The position numbers and the translations under genes were made by a program. A stretch of DNA of 49,053 nucleotides from Bog-756 sp036513075 (lineage in GTDB: Bacteria > Actinomycetota > Acidimicrobiia > Acidimicrobiales > RAAP-2): assembly GCA_036513075.1 (NCBI GenBank), contig DATBZS010000073.1:1-49053 (forward strand), written 5' to 3'. Positions 14,937-22,441 of the stretch are shown here, piece after piece. The notes below the pieces were generated by a model that saw only the letters and a list, made by a program, of their open reading frames with translations, had not been told where the DNA came from and did no database searches. Every line of letters begins with the position of its first letter. Positions within the stretch are counted from its first letter, which is position 1.

Positions 14937-17330
14937 ATGAGCGACGTCGAGGCCATCAGGTACATGGCAAACGAACGCGATCTTGAGTTCGTCGATCTCG
15001 ATACATATGGGGTCGACCCAGCCGCGGGCGCCATCCTGCCCGCCGACCTGTCGCGCCACCACCACGTCGTGGCTGTCAAGCGTAAATTCGGTACCCCGGT
15101 GGTCGCCACGGCGGATCCCGACGACCTGTTCGCGCAGGATTCCGTCCGGGCCCTCCTCGGCCGGGACTTCATCTCGGTGGTTGCCGCCCCTGAACAGATC
15201 GACCGCTACATCGAGTTGATGTTCGGTGACGGCAGCGGTTGGCCGTCCGGGGTCAGCACCAATGGCAGTTCGCCGGAGGGGAACCCGACAGCTGACGCGC
15301 TCGACCAGGCGCTGGCCGAAGCATCGCAGGGTGCGGACGCACCGCCCCCGCTCATCCTGCCGAGCCTCGACGTCCCGGCCCCGCTGAGCATCCCCGGCGA
15401 GATGACCGACCTGACCGCGGCGCCCGCACCGCCTCCGCCCCTTGATCTCGGGGAGGAGGACCAGCTGGCCGCACTGGCCCGCTCGTTCGAGGACGAAGCG
15501 CCCACCGCCGCCGAGATCGATCCTGGTGCTCCCGCCGATTCGACATCGGACGCCGCCGATCTGGTCGCCGAGGCAGTCGCCACCTACCACGAGCTGCATC
15601 CCGAGGCCGCCGCCGGGTCGACGGACGAGGCGACTGCGTCGTTCCCGCCACTGGCCAAGGCCCTCGTTGACGGGGGCCGGGTGTCGCTCGAGGCGATGAG
15701 CACCGCCCTCGAAGAGTGCCGTCAGACTGGCCAGAGCATCGCCCGCATCCTCACCAACCAGAAACTGGTGTCCGAATCCGACCTCATGTGGGGCATGGCC
15801 GAGGAGATGGGTCTGCAGTTCGTCGACCTTGACACGGTGGGTGTGGACATGACCGTGGCCGGAGCCTTGCCCGAGTCGACCGCCCGCCACCACAACGTCA
15901 TGGTCATCGCCAAAGACAACGGGGTCCCGGTGGTCGCCACGTCCAACCCCACCGACGTGTTCGCCATGGACGACCTGCGGACGATCATCGGAACCAACTT
16001 CATCGTCGTGGTGGCCACCAGGACGCAGATCAGTGCCTACATCAGCCGAGCCTTCAACAGCGGTGACGCCAGCGATATGGCTATGGAGGCGTCCCTCGGC
16101 ATCGAGGTGAATCCCAACTCCCAGGACAGCGGTGTCGACGATATCCAGCAGATCACCGAGACCGCCCCCATCGTCCGGTACGTCAACCTCCTGATCCTCC
16201 AGGCGCTCAACGAGCGGGCCTCGGACGTCCACATCGAACCGACGGAACACGATCTCCGGATCCGGTACCGCATCGATGGTGTGCTCCACGACGTTTCCAC
16301 CGGGCCCAAGACCATCGCCGCCGCCGTCACTACCCGTCTCAAGGTGATGGCCGACATGAACATCGCCGAGCACCGAGTACCGCAGGACGGGCGGATATCC
16401 CTCAACGTGGGCGCCAAGGGCATCGACCTGCGTATGGCCACACTTCCCACCATCTATGGGGAGAAGATCGTCATGCGGGTGCTCGACAAGTCGAGTGTGG
16501 TGCTCGGCTTCGCCGATTTGGGCTTCGACCTCGAGATGCTCGAGAAGTACGAGAATCTGTACACCAAGCCCTACGGCACCATCCTGGTGAGCGGGCCGAC
16601 CGGATCGGGCAAGTCGACCACTCTCTACACCACCCTCACCGCGCTCAACTCCCCCGAAAAGAACATCATCACCGTGGAAGACCCGGTCGAACTGCCCCTG
16701 AAAGGCGTCAACCAGGTGCAGCTCAACGTCAAGGCCGGCCTTACCTTCGCGTCCGCGTTGCGGGCCATCCTGCGCTCGGACCCGGACATCGTCCTGGTCG
16801 GCGAGATCCGGGACCGGGAGACCGCCGGAATCGCCATCGAGGCGGCACTCACCGGTCACATGGTGCTGGCCACCCTCCACACCAACAGTGCGTCGGCCAC
16901 GCCGATGCGCCTGATCGAAATGGGGATCGAACCGTTCCTCGTCACGTCGGCCCTGTCGGGTGTGGTGGCCCAGCGACTGGCCAGACGACTGTGCATGCAC
17001 TGCAAGGAGCCATACGTCCCGACTGAACAGGACATCAACGCCGCGGGCTGGTCGATGGCCGAGGTGGACACGGCCGGGACCCTCCGCGAGGTCTACCGGT
17101 CCGTCGGCTGCTCGGCCTGTTCGCAGACCGGCTACCGGGGACGCCTCGCGCTCGCCGAGTTGATGCCCATGACCGAGGAGATCGAGCGCATGATCATCGA
17201 AGGAAGTTCTGTGGAAGAGATCCATCGCCAGGCTGTCAGCCAGGGGATGGTGCCGCTCCGCCAGGCGGGGCTCCGCAAGGCCATCGACGGGGAGACCACG
17301 CTCGAGGAAGTTCTGCGGGTGGTCGCATGA
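14937..17330 (+). CDS. pilB: PilB pilus extension ATPase
   Basis: Hexameric ATPase that drives pilin polymerisation. From the ATG at 14937 the protein has 797 residues. It begins with half of an MshEN (GSPII_E_N) domain (ERDLEFVDLDTYGVDP...ATADPDDLFAQDSVR), then a ~130-residue acidic/Pro/Ala linker, then a complete MshEN domain (LVDGGRVSLEAMSTALEE...FVDLDTVGVDM...ATSNPTDVFAMDDLR), and the GspE core: RASDVHIEP, Walker A GPTGSGKST, Asp box ITVEDPVE, Walker B DIVLVGEIRD, His box TGHMVLATLHT, and the zinc Cys pairs LCMHC and CSACSQTGYRGR. MshEN domains in other bacteria can bind cyclic di-GMP. The start is uncertain: no ribosome site precedes 14937 and the frame is open to 14805. Its stop overlaps the next start in ATGA. 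Confidence 0.93.
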   Translation: MSDVEAIRYMANERDLEFVDLDTYGVDPAAGAILPADLSRHHHVVAVKRKFGTPVVATADPDDLFAQDSVRALLGRDFISVVAAPEQIDRYIELMFGDGSGWPSGVSTNGSSPEGNPTADALDQALAEASQGADAPPPLILPSLDVPAPLSIPGEMTDLTAAPAPPPPLDLGEEDQLAALARSFEDEAPTAAEIDPGAPADSTSDAADLVAEAVATYHELHPEAAAGSTDEATASFPPLAKALVDGGRVSLEAMSTALEECRQTGQSIARILTNQKLVSESDLMWGMAEEMGLQFVDLDTVGVDMTVAGALPESTARHHNVMVIAKDNGVPVVATSNPTDVFAMDDLRTIIGTNFIVVVATRTQISAYISRAFNSGDASDMAMEASLGIEVNPNSQDSGVDDIQQITETAPIVRYVNLLILQALNERASDVHIEPTEHDLRIRYRIDGVLHDVSTGPKTIAAAVTTRLKVMADMNIAEHRVPQDGRISLNVGAKGIDLRMATLPTIYGEKIVMRVLDKSSVVLGFADLGFDLEMLEKYENLYTKPYGTILVSGPTGSGKSTTLYTTLTALNSPEKNIITVEDPVELPLKGVNQVQLNVKAGLTFASALRAILRSDPDIVLVGEIRDRETAGIAIEAALTGHMVLATLHTNSASATPMRLIEMGIEPFLVTSALSGVVAQRLARRLCMHCKEPYVPTEQDINAAGWSMAEVDTAGTLREVYRSVGCSACSQTGYRGRLALAELMPMTEEIERMIIEGSSVEEIHRQAVSQGMVPLRQAGLRKAIDGETTLEEVLRVVA

Positions 17331-18940
17331 CCGCCCTCACCCCCGACACCCGCCACGAGTGGACGTCCCGCCTGGCTCAAGCGCTCGTGCAGTCGGGCTA
17401 TGAGACCGACGCCAACATCAAGCCCCTCCTCAACGAAGCGATCGCTACCAACAAGTCCCTCGCCTTCCTGCTCATCAGTCGGAACCTGGCTCTGCCGAGC
17501 GTGGTGGTGGGGACCCTGTCCCAACTGTCCAACATGCCTGCCGTCGACTTGGCCGCGTTCACCCCTCAACCTGAGGCGACCGCGGCCCTGCCGGCGCCGC
17601 TGGCCCAGGAGTACCAGGCCATGGCCCTCCAGTTCGAGGGCAATCTGCTGTCGGTGGCCTTTGCCGAGCCTCCCAACCCCCAGACGGTCGACGAGCTAGC
17701 GGGCCGCATCGGCTATCGGGTCCATCCGGTGCTGGGCGACCCGGTTCTGATCGCCCAGACGGCCGGTACCGGACTGGACGGCTCTTCGGGTGACGATACG
17801 TCGGACAAGCCGGCGGATAGTAGCAACCTCGACGACCTGCTGACGACCGGAATCGGCGCGCGGACCGATGACACGGTCCCCCTCCATATTGACGATCTGC
17901 TCCGCTATGCGGTGTCGGTCGGGGCGTCGGACCTCCACCTGACGGTGGCCATGCCGGGGACGATCCGGCTCAACGGTGCCATGCGTCCGATCGAGGGCTG
18001 CCCGCCGCTCTCCAACGACACCATCCAGGACATGATCTTCGGGATTCTGCCGGCGTCGCAACGGGAGCGGTTCGAGGCCGAGCACGAGCTCGACACCTCA
18101 CACACCATTCCCGGCATCGGCCGGTTCCGGGTGAATGTCGCCCTGCAGCGGGGGACGATCACGGCTGCACTTCGGCCGATCCCGCACGAGATGCCGGTGT
18201 TCGCCAGTCTGGGTCTTCCTGACTCCATCCGGGCGTTCACCGACCTGCGCCGCGGCCTGGTCCTCGTGACCGGCCCGACTGGTTCGGGTAAATCGACCAC
18301 CCTGGCGTCGCTGATCGACATCATCAACCGGACGAAGCCGATGCACATCGTCACCGTCGAGGACCCGATCGAGTTCCTCCACGACCACAAGCGGTCCATC
18401 ATCACCCAGCGCGAGATCGGCGAGGACACCAACTCCTTCTCCGAGGCGCTACGCCGGGTGCTGCGTCAGGATCCCGACGTCATCCTCGTCGGCGAACTCC
18501 GCGACCTCGAGACCATCTCGATGGCGTTGACCGCTGCCGAGACGGGCCACCTGGTGTTCGGAACCCTGCACACCCAAGACGCCCCCCAGACCATCGACCG
18601 CGTCATCGACGTCTTCCCCACCCAACAGCAGGAACAGATCCGGGTGATGCTGGCTGCCACGCTCGAGGGCGTGGTTACCCAACAGCTGGTTCCCACGGCC
18701 GACGGAAACGGCCGCGCCCCATGCGCCGAGATCCTGGTCTGTACATCGGCGATCCGGAATCTCATCCGGCAGGCCAAGACCCACCAGATCTATTCGCTGA
18801 TGCAGGTCGGTGGCTCATACGGCATGCAGACGATGGACCAGGGACTCGCCAACCTCGTCAAGGAGGGGGTCATCTCCGAGCCGATCGCCTATGACCGCTC
18901 CTCGAACGAGGAAGACCTCCGAAATCACCTCCATCATTAA
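17327..18940 (+). CDS. PilT-like ATPase with an N-terminal MshEN-type extension
   Basis: Second PilT-family ATPase, coupled to pilB by an ATGA overlap. Of 537 residues, about 190-537 form a full PilT core: GASDLHLTVAMPGTIRLNG, Walker A GPTGSGKST, IVTVEDPIEF, Walker B DVILVGELRD, TGHLVFGTLHT, FPTQQQEQIRVMLAATLEGV. The first ~150 residues look like an MshEN/GSPII_E_N domain (LAQALVQSGYETDANIKPLL, LISRNLALPSVVVGTLSQL, MPAVDLAAF, LLSVAFAEPPNPQTVDELA), a domain found on PilB rather than PilT, followed by an acidic linker. It lacks the zinc Cys pairs of PilB. This could be a retraction motor with PilB-like regulation. The separate, normal-length pilT at 8785-9897 implies two retraction-type motors. 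Confidence 0.9.
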   Translation: MTALTPDTRHEWTSRLAQALVQSGYETDANIKPLLNEAIATNKSLAFLLISRNLALPSVVVGTLSQLSNMPAVDLAAFTPQPEATAALPAPLAQEYQAMALQFEGNLLSVAFAEPPNPQTVDELAGRIGYRVHPVLGDPVLIAQTAGTGLDGSSGDDTSDKPADSSNLDDLLTTGIGARTDDTVPLHIDDLLRYAVSVGASDLHLTVAMPGTIRLNGAMRPIEGCPPLSNDTIQDMIFGILPASQRERFEAEHELDTSHTIPGIGRFRVNVALQRGTITAALRPIPHEMPVFASLGLPDSIRAFTDLRRGLVLVTGPTGSGKSTTLASLIDIINRTKPMHIVTVEDPIEFLHDHKRSIITQREIGEDTNSFSEALRRVLRQDPDVILVGELRDLETISMALTAAETGHLVFGTLHTQDAPQTIDRVIDVFPTQQQEQIRVMLAATLEGVVTQQLVPTADGNGRAPCAEILVCTSAIRNLIRQAKTHQIYSLMQVGGSYGMQTMDQGLANLVKEGVISEPIAYDRSSNEEDLRNHLHH

Positions 18941-18977
18941 CGATCATCGAACATCTCGATAGACGAGGCGGAACACC

Positions 18978-20207
18978 GTGGCACTGACATTCGACTACAA
19001 GGTCCGAGACAAATCCGGCTCCCTCGTCGAGGGACAGTTGGACGGCGACAGCATGGCGCTGGTCGTTCGGCGCCTGCGCGAGATGGGTTACATGCCGATC
19101 TCGGTGACCCCGAAGTCAGCAGTCAACCTGAAGACGGAGATCAAGATCCCGGGTATCTCGGGACGGATCAAGCTCCGCGAGATCGCGGTCATGACCCGCC
19201 AGCTCTCGACGATGGTCGATTCTGGACTGTCGGTGGTCCGTTCGCTCGGAATACTTGGCGCCCAGGTGGAGAACCCGGAACTTGCGCGGATCATCACGGA
19301 CGTTCGTACTGATCTCGAGCACGGCTCATCCTTCTCGGCGGCGTGCGCCAAGCACCCGAAGGCCTTTTCCAAGCTCTACTGCACGCTCATCCAGGCCGGC
19401 GAGATCGGCGGGAACCTGGACGATGTCCTGAACTCGCTGGCCGACACCATCGAGAAGCAGGCACAACTGAACAAGACGATCAAGTCGGCCATGACCTATC
19501 CGGCGGTGGTCATGGCGGTCATGGGCGTCATCTTTTCGGCCATGATCATCTTCATCGTCCCGGTGTTCCAGAACCTCTTCAAGACCCTGGGCGGCAAACT
19601 GCCGCTCCCGACGCAGATCCTGATCGATGTCTCCAATATCATTACCAGCGTTTGGGTCATCGCGGTCATCGCGGTCGTTGTCGGGACCATCGTCGGCATC
19701 AAGAAGTGGATCGCCACCGAGAACGGGCGCCGGATCTGGGACCGGTGGATGCTCAAGCCTCCGATCTTCGGCGAGCTGTTCCACAAGGTCGGGCTGGCCC
19801 GGGTCACCAACACGTTGGGCTCCCTGATCGGCTCAGGTGTCCCGATCCTCGAGGCCCTCGATATCAGCGCCGAGACAGCGGGAAACGTCACCATCGGTGC
19901 CGTCCTGCTCGAGGCCAAACAAGGTGTCCGCGAAGGTCGACCCCTGGCGGACCCGTTGCGGGAGCACGAGGACATCATTCCTGCGCTCATGGTCCAGATG
20001 ATCGAGGTCGGAGAGCAGACCGGTGTCCTCGACGGGATGCTGAAGAAAGTCGCGGTCTTTTACGATCAGGAGGTCGAGGTGACGGTCAATAACCTGACCG
20101 CACTGCTCGAGCCGCTGTTGACCGTGGTCATGGGAGCGGGCGTCGGCATGATGGTCATCGCCCTCTACCTTCCGATGTTCGACTACATCAAACTGATCCA
20201 CAACTGA
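18978..20207 (+). CDS. pilC: PilC inner-membrane platform protein
   Basis: Polytopic platform that PilB rotates to insert pilins. The 409-residue length is normal. N-terminal FDYKVRDKSGSLVEGQLDG is the classical PilC/GspF start; two T2SSF domains follow (about 60-190 and 265-400), each with the pattern LREIAVMTRQLSTMVDSGLS and VTNTLGSLIGSGVPILEALD, and three membrane helices (VVMAVMGVIFSAMIIFIVPV, VWVIAVIAVVVGTIVGI, and TVVMGAGVGMMVIALYLPMF). The GEIGGNLDDVL and GEQTGVLDGML motifs are present in both halves. GTG start at 18978 with a GAGGCGGA ribosome site. Part of the pilB operon. Confidence 0.95.
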   Translation: MALTFDYKVRDKSGSLVEGQLDGDSMALVVRRLREMGYMPISVTPKSAVNLKTEIKIPGISGRIKLREIAVMTRQLSTMVDSGLSVVRSLGILGAQVENPELARIITDVRTDLEHGSSFSAACAKHPKAFSKLYCTLIQAGEIGGNLDDVLNSLADTIEKQAQLNKTIKSAMTYPAVVMAVMGVIFSAMIIFIVPVFQNLFKTLGGKLPLPTQILIDVSNIITSVWVIAVIAVVVGTIVGIKKWIATENGRRIWDRWMLKPPIFGELFHKVGLARVTNTLGSLIGSGVPILEALDISAETAGNVTIGAVLLEAKQGVREGRPLADPLREHEDIIPALMVQMIEVGEQTGVLDGMLKKVAVFYDQEVEVTVNNLTALLEPLLTVVMGAGVGMMVIALYLPMFDYIKLIHN

Positions 20208-20257
20208 CAGGCGAATGTTCGAAAGAGCTTCGACTATCCGGCGGAACCGATCAAGTA

Positions 20258-20267
20258 ACCGATCGGT
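20258..20267. repeat. Short palindrome upstream of the first prepilin gene
   Basis: ACCGATCGGT is a perfect 10-base palindrome and its left half also occurs 13 bases upstream (ACCGATC near 20246). It lies in the 132-base gap before the prepilin gene. It may be an operator half-site pair; on size alone it could be chance. Confidence 0.25.
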
Positions 20268-20339
20268 CCTCAAGTCGAATGACAGAGGGGTCGATCAGAG
20301 ATCATGAATGACCACAACATTGGCGACGGAGCGGACATC

Positions 20340-21158
20340 ATGACCCAAGCGGCGACGGCGGATCCCCCGACTGCGACGACGGTAGGAGTTGATGCGACTC
20401 GCCGCGTGCTCGCGTGGTCTGGGACCAAGGGGTGGCGATCGACTCGTCCGTCGCTGACACCTAGGGTCGCTTGGCTCAGTGCTCGTGATGATGCCGGGTT
20501 CTCGATGGTCGAACTCATGGTCGTACTGCTGGTCATCGGGATCCTGCTGGCCATCGCGGTCCCGACGTTCCTCGGTACGACCAACGCCGCCGACGACCGG
20601 TCGGCCCAGTCCAATCTGAGCACCGCCTTGACCGATGCCAGGACACAGTTCGAGGCAGCCAGCCAGACCTACTTCATCGGCGGAGTACAGGACGCGGCGG
20701 GCTTTGTAAACGTGCTCACCGCCGCACAGTTGTCCCTCACGTTCCTCGTCGGCTCAGCGGGCACCACCGTCTACCAGGGTGGCTCGGCGGGCCCCACCGT
20801 CAACCAGGGTAGCTCGGGATCCCTCTCGGTCGTCTCGGTCAGTGTCTCCTCCGACGGGAACGGCCTGGTGCTGGGGGCCTATTCGTTGCCCGGCAACTGC
20901 TTCTACGTGGTGGACAATGCCGGCACCCTCAGTCCTGCGGCCCAAGGGTTCCCCCCGTACACAGGCACTACTCCCATCACCACGACCGCCACTCCGGTGC
21001 CGCCCGGCACGCACTCGATCGCCCTGCCCACTGCCACCGGTACCAACTACGTCGAGGTCAAGGGCGACCAGACAAAGTCCGACTGCAATGCCTATTCGCC
21101 GGAGGCGGCCGGACCGTCGACCACGGTGCAGTACCTGCGGGCCGGGTTTCCCAACTAG
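20340..21158 (+). CDS. Type IV prepilin with an unusually long leader
   Basis: Pilin-type protein: the class signature DDAGFSMVELMVVLLVIG gives a cleavage site after Gly53 with Phe+1 and the conserved Glu+5, followed by a hydrophobic helix (LLVIGILLAIAVPTFLG) and the pilin-like continuation TNAADDRSAQSNLSTALTD. The 53-residue basic leader is far longer than the usual 6-25. ATG at 20340 has GGAG 8 bases upstream; an ATG at 20304 would lengthen the leader by 12. The mature part (about 219 residues) contains a duplicated 10-residue segment and a C-terminal pair of Cys (NCFYVVDN and KSDCNAY), the former shared with the next gene (TCWWAVDN). Could be a minor or an alternative major pilin. Confidence 0.88.
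   Translation: MTQAATADPPTATTVGVDATRRVLAWSGTKGWRSTRPSLTPRVAWLSARDDAGFSMVELMVVLLVIGILLAIAVPTFLGTTNAADDRSAQSNLSTALTDARTQFEAASQTYFIGGVQDAAGFVNVLTAAQLSLTFLVGSAGTTVYQGGSAGPTVNQGSSGSLSVVSVSVSSDGNGLVLGAYSLPGNCFYVVDNAGTLSPAAQGFPPYTGTTPITTTATPVPPGTHSIALPTATGTNYVEVKGDQTKSDCNAYSPEAAGPSTTVQYLRAGFPN
20751..20810 (+). repeat. Tandem 30-base repeat inside the prepilin gene
   Basis: Two copies of a 30-base unit (20751-20780 and 20781-20810) differ at only a few positions and encode GSAGTTVYQG and GSAGPTVNQG, with a third partial GSSG following. The unit is in frame, so copy-number change would alter a surface loop without breaking the protein. Confidence 0.75.
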
Positions 21159-21512
21159 CGACCTGCCGATTGTCGATCGAGGAGCCGGCAGGGGCAACAG
21201 TGATCCGACGGAATTCTGGTTAGTTGCACCCAATCTGCAACCGCCCGAACATGCCGTATGAGGCGGGCGCTCCATGTCAGATTCGGTTACATCCGGTTCG
21301 TCCGCACGCTCTCCTGCCTGTGCGCATGTAGTTCTGGGTCGAATTCCTGATTCACCGTCGAGTTCTTCTTCGCGATCCTTGCCGATGGATATTCGTCAGG
21401 AATGTGGAAACAGCAACTCAAGTTGGCGAGATACCCGGACGATGGGTCTACCGGACGTCAATCATGGCGGCCATCCATTAATGCAGTACATACCGACTAG
21501 AGGAGAAAGCAC
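21159..21512. other. 354-base gap between the two prepilin genes
   Basis: No gene is supported here. The stretch is visibly less GC-rich than its neighbours. It begins with a weak hairpin (CTGCCG 21163-21168 / CGGCAG 21186-21191) and a second one (CCGCC 21241-21245 / GGCGG 21262-21266), and ends in the strong GAGGAGAAAG ribosome site of the next gene (21498-21507). It probably holds a partial terminator and the main promoter of the second prepilin gene; I cannot place a -10/-35 pair with confidence. Confidence 0.4.
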
Positions 21513-22142
21513 ATGATTTCATCCGTGATCAGTCGCCTGAATGACAGGCGTGATGCTGCGGCCGACCTGGGAGAGGATGCAGGGTTCACCCTCATCGAGC
21601 TCATGGTCGTCCTGCTCATCCTGGCCATCCTTCTCGCCATCGCCATCCCCACCTTCCTGGGCGTGACGGGCGGCGCGAACGACCGGTCGGCCCAGTCCAA
21701 CCTGAATACCGCGCTGACGTCGCTGAAGACGGCGGCCACCCAGAGCAATCAGAGCTACACCGGCATCACCGCAGCCGCCATGTTGACCAACGAGCCCTCG
21801 CTCAAGTGGAGCCAGTCGGTGGTCGGTACGCCGGCCACGGTCAGCACTCAGGGTCCCGTGAGCTTCTACATCTCGGCTGACGGCAACGGCACCACCGTTG
21901 TGTCGTTCTCCAAGAACAAGGCGACCTGCTGGTGGGCCGTGGACAACCTGCAGGCTGTCGTCGACACCGTTGGACCCTACGGTGCCACCGCTGTCCCCGC
22001 AGGAGACGCTACCGACGTGCCGACTGGTGCCGGTACGTACTACGCCTCGAGCAAGTCGGTGGGAACACCTGCCGCTTGTGACCCGGCCATCCCGCCGACC
22101 GGTGCCTCCGCATGGGGTTCCAGCTTCCCGGCGGCCCCGTAG
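21513..22142 (+). CDS. pilA: Type IV prepilin, probable major pilin
   Basis: Prepilin of 209 residues with a 24-residue leader ending in DLGEDAG, cleavage before Phe, Glu+5 (FTLIELMVVLLILAILLAIAIPTFLG) and a continuation GGANDRSAQSNLNTALTSLKT nearly identical to that of the preceding prepilin, showing a gene duplication. The C-terminal part holds two Cys (ATCWWAVDN, PAACDPAI) that could form the D-region disulphide. The gene has the best ribosome site in the locus (GAGGAGAAAG, 6 bases from the ATG) and is followed by a strong terminator, both consistent with high expression as the main fibre subunit. Confidence 0.92.
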   Translation: MISSVISRLNDRRDAAADLGEDAGFTLIELMVVLLILAILLAIAIPTFLGVTGGANDRSAQSNLNTALTSLKTAATQSNQSYTGITAAAMLTNEPSLKWSQSVVGTPATVSTQGPVSFYISADGNGTTVVSFSKNKATCWWAVDNLQAVVDTVGPYGATAVPAGDATDVPTGAGTYYASSKSVGTPAACDPAIPPTGASAWGSSFPAAP

Positions 22143-22192
22143 CACCCTAGGTTGCTCATTTGACTTGCTGAGCAGCGCATAGCAGTTTCACC

Positions 22193-22224
22193 GAGATGCC
22201 CCCTCTTCCGGGAGGGGGCATCTC
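22193..22224 (+). terminator. Terminator after the prepilin gene
   Basis: A perfect 12-base stem GAGATGCCCCCT (22193-22204) / AGGGGGCATCTC (22213-22224) with an 8-base loop, 50 bases after the stop. No T tract follows. It closes the pilus operon. Confidence 0.8.
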
Positions 22225-22441
22225 GCCGTCCACGGGTCGGTCCCCGTTCGAGACGGTTCAAACTTCAGCGTCCGAAGTCGGGAAGCCGTTTGGCCCAGGC
22301 GGACCTGGAGGGTCCACGTGGGCCTTAACGATGGCGACTCGGATCAGATTGAGACTGACGATCCGATGACGCCGGTCCGGCTGACCCTCGTGAACAGCAC
22401 GACCACGTTAAGTCTCGTGCCTGATCCTCCGATGAAAGAGG

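Noticed and set aside
14469..17225. Very long open frame (918 codons) on minus, antisense to pilB
   Set aside because: It reads as His/Gly/Asp-rich sequence without family features, and the plus strand carries an unmistakable PilB with Walker motifs. Long antisense frames are expected at this GC content.
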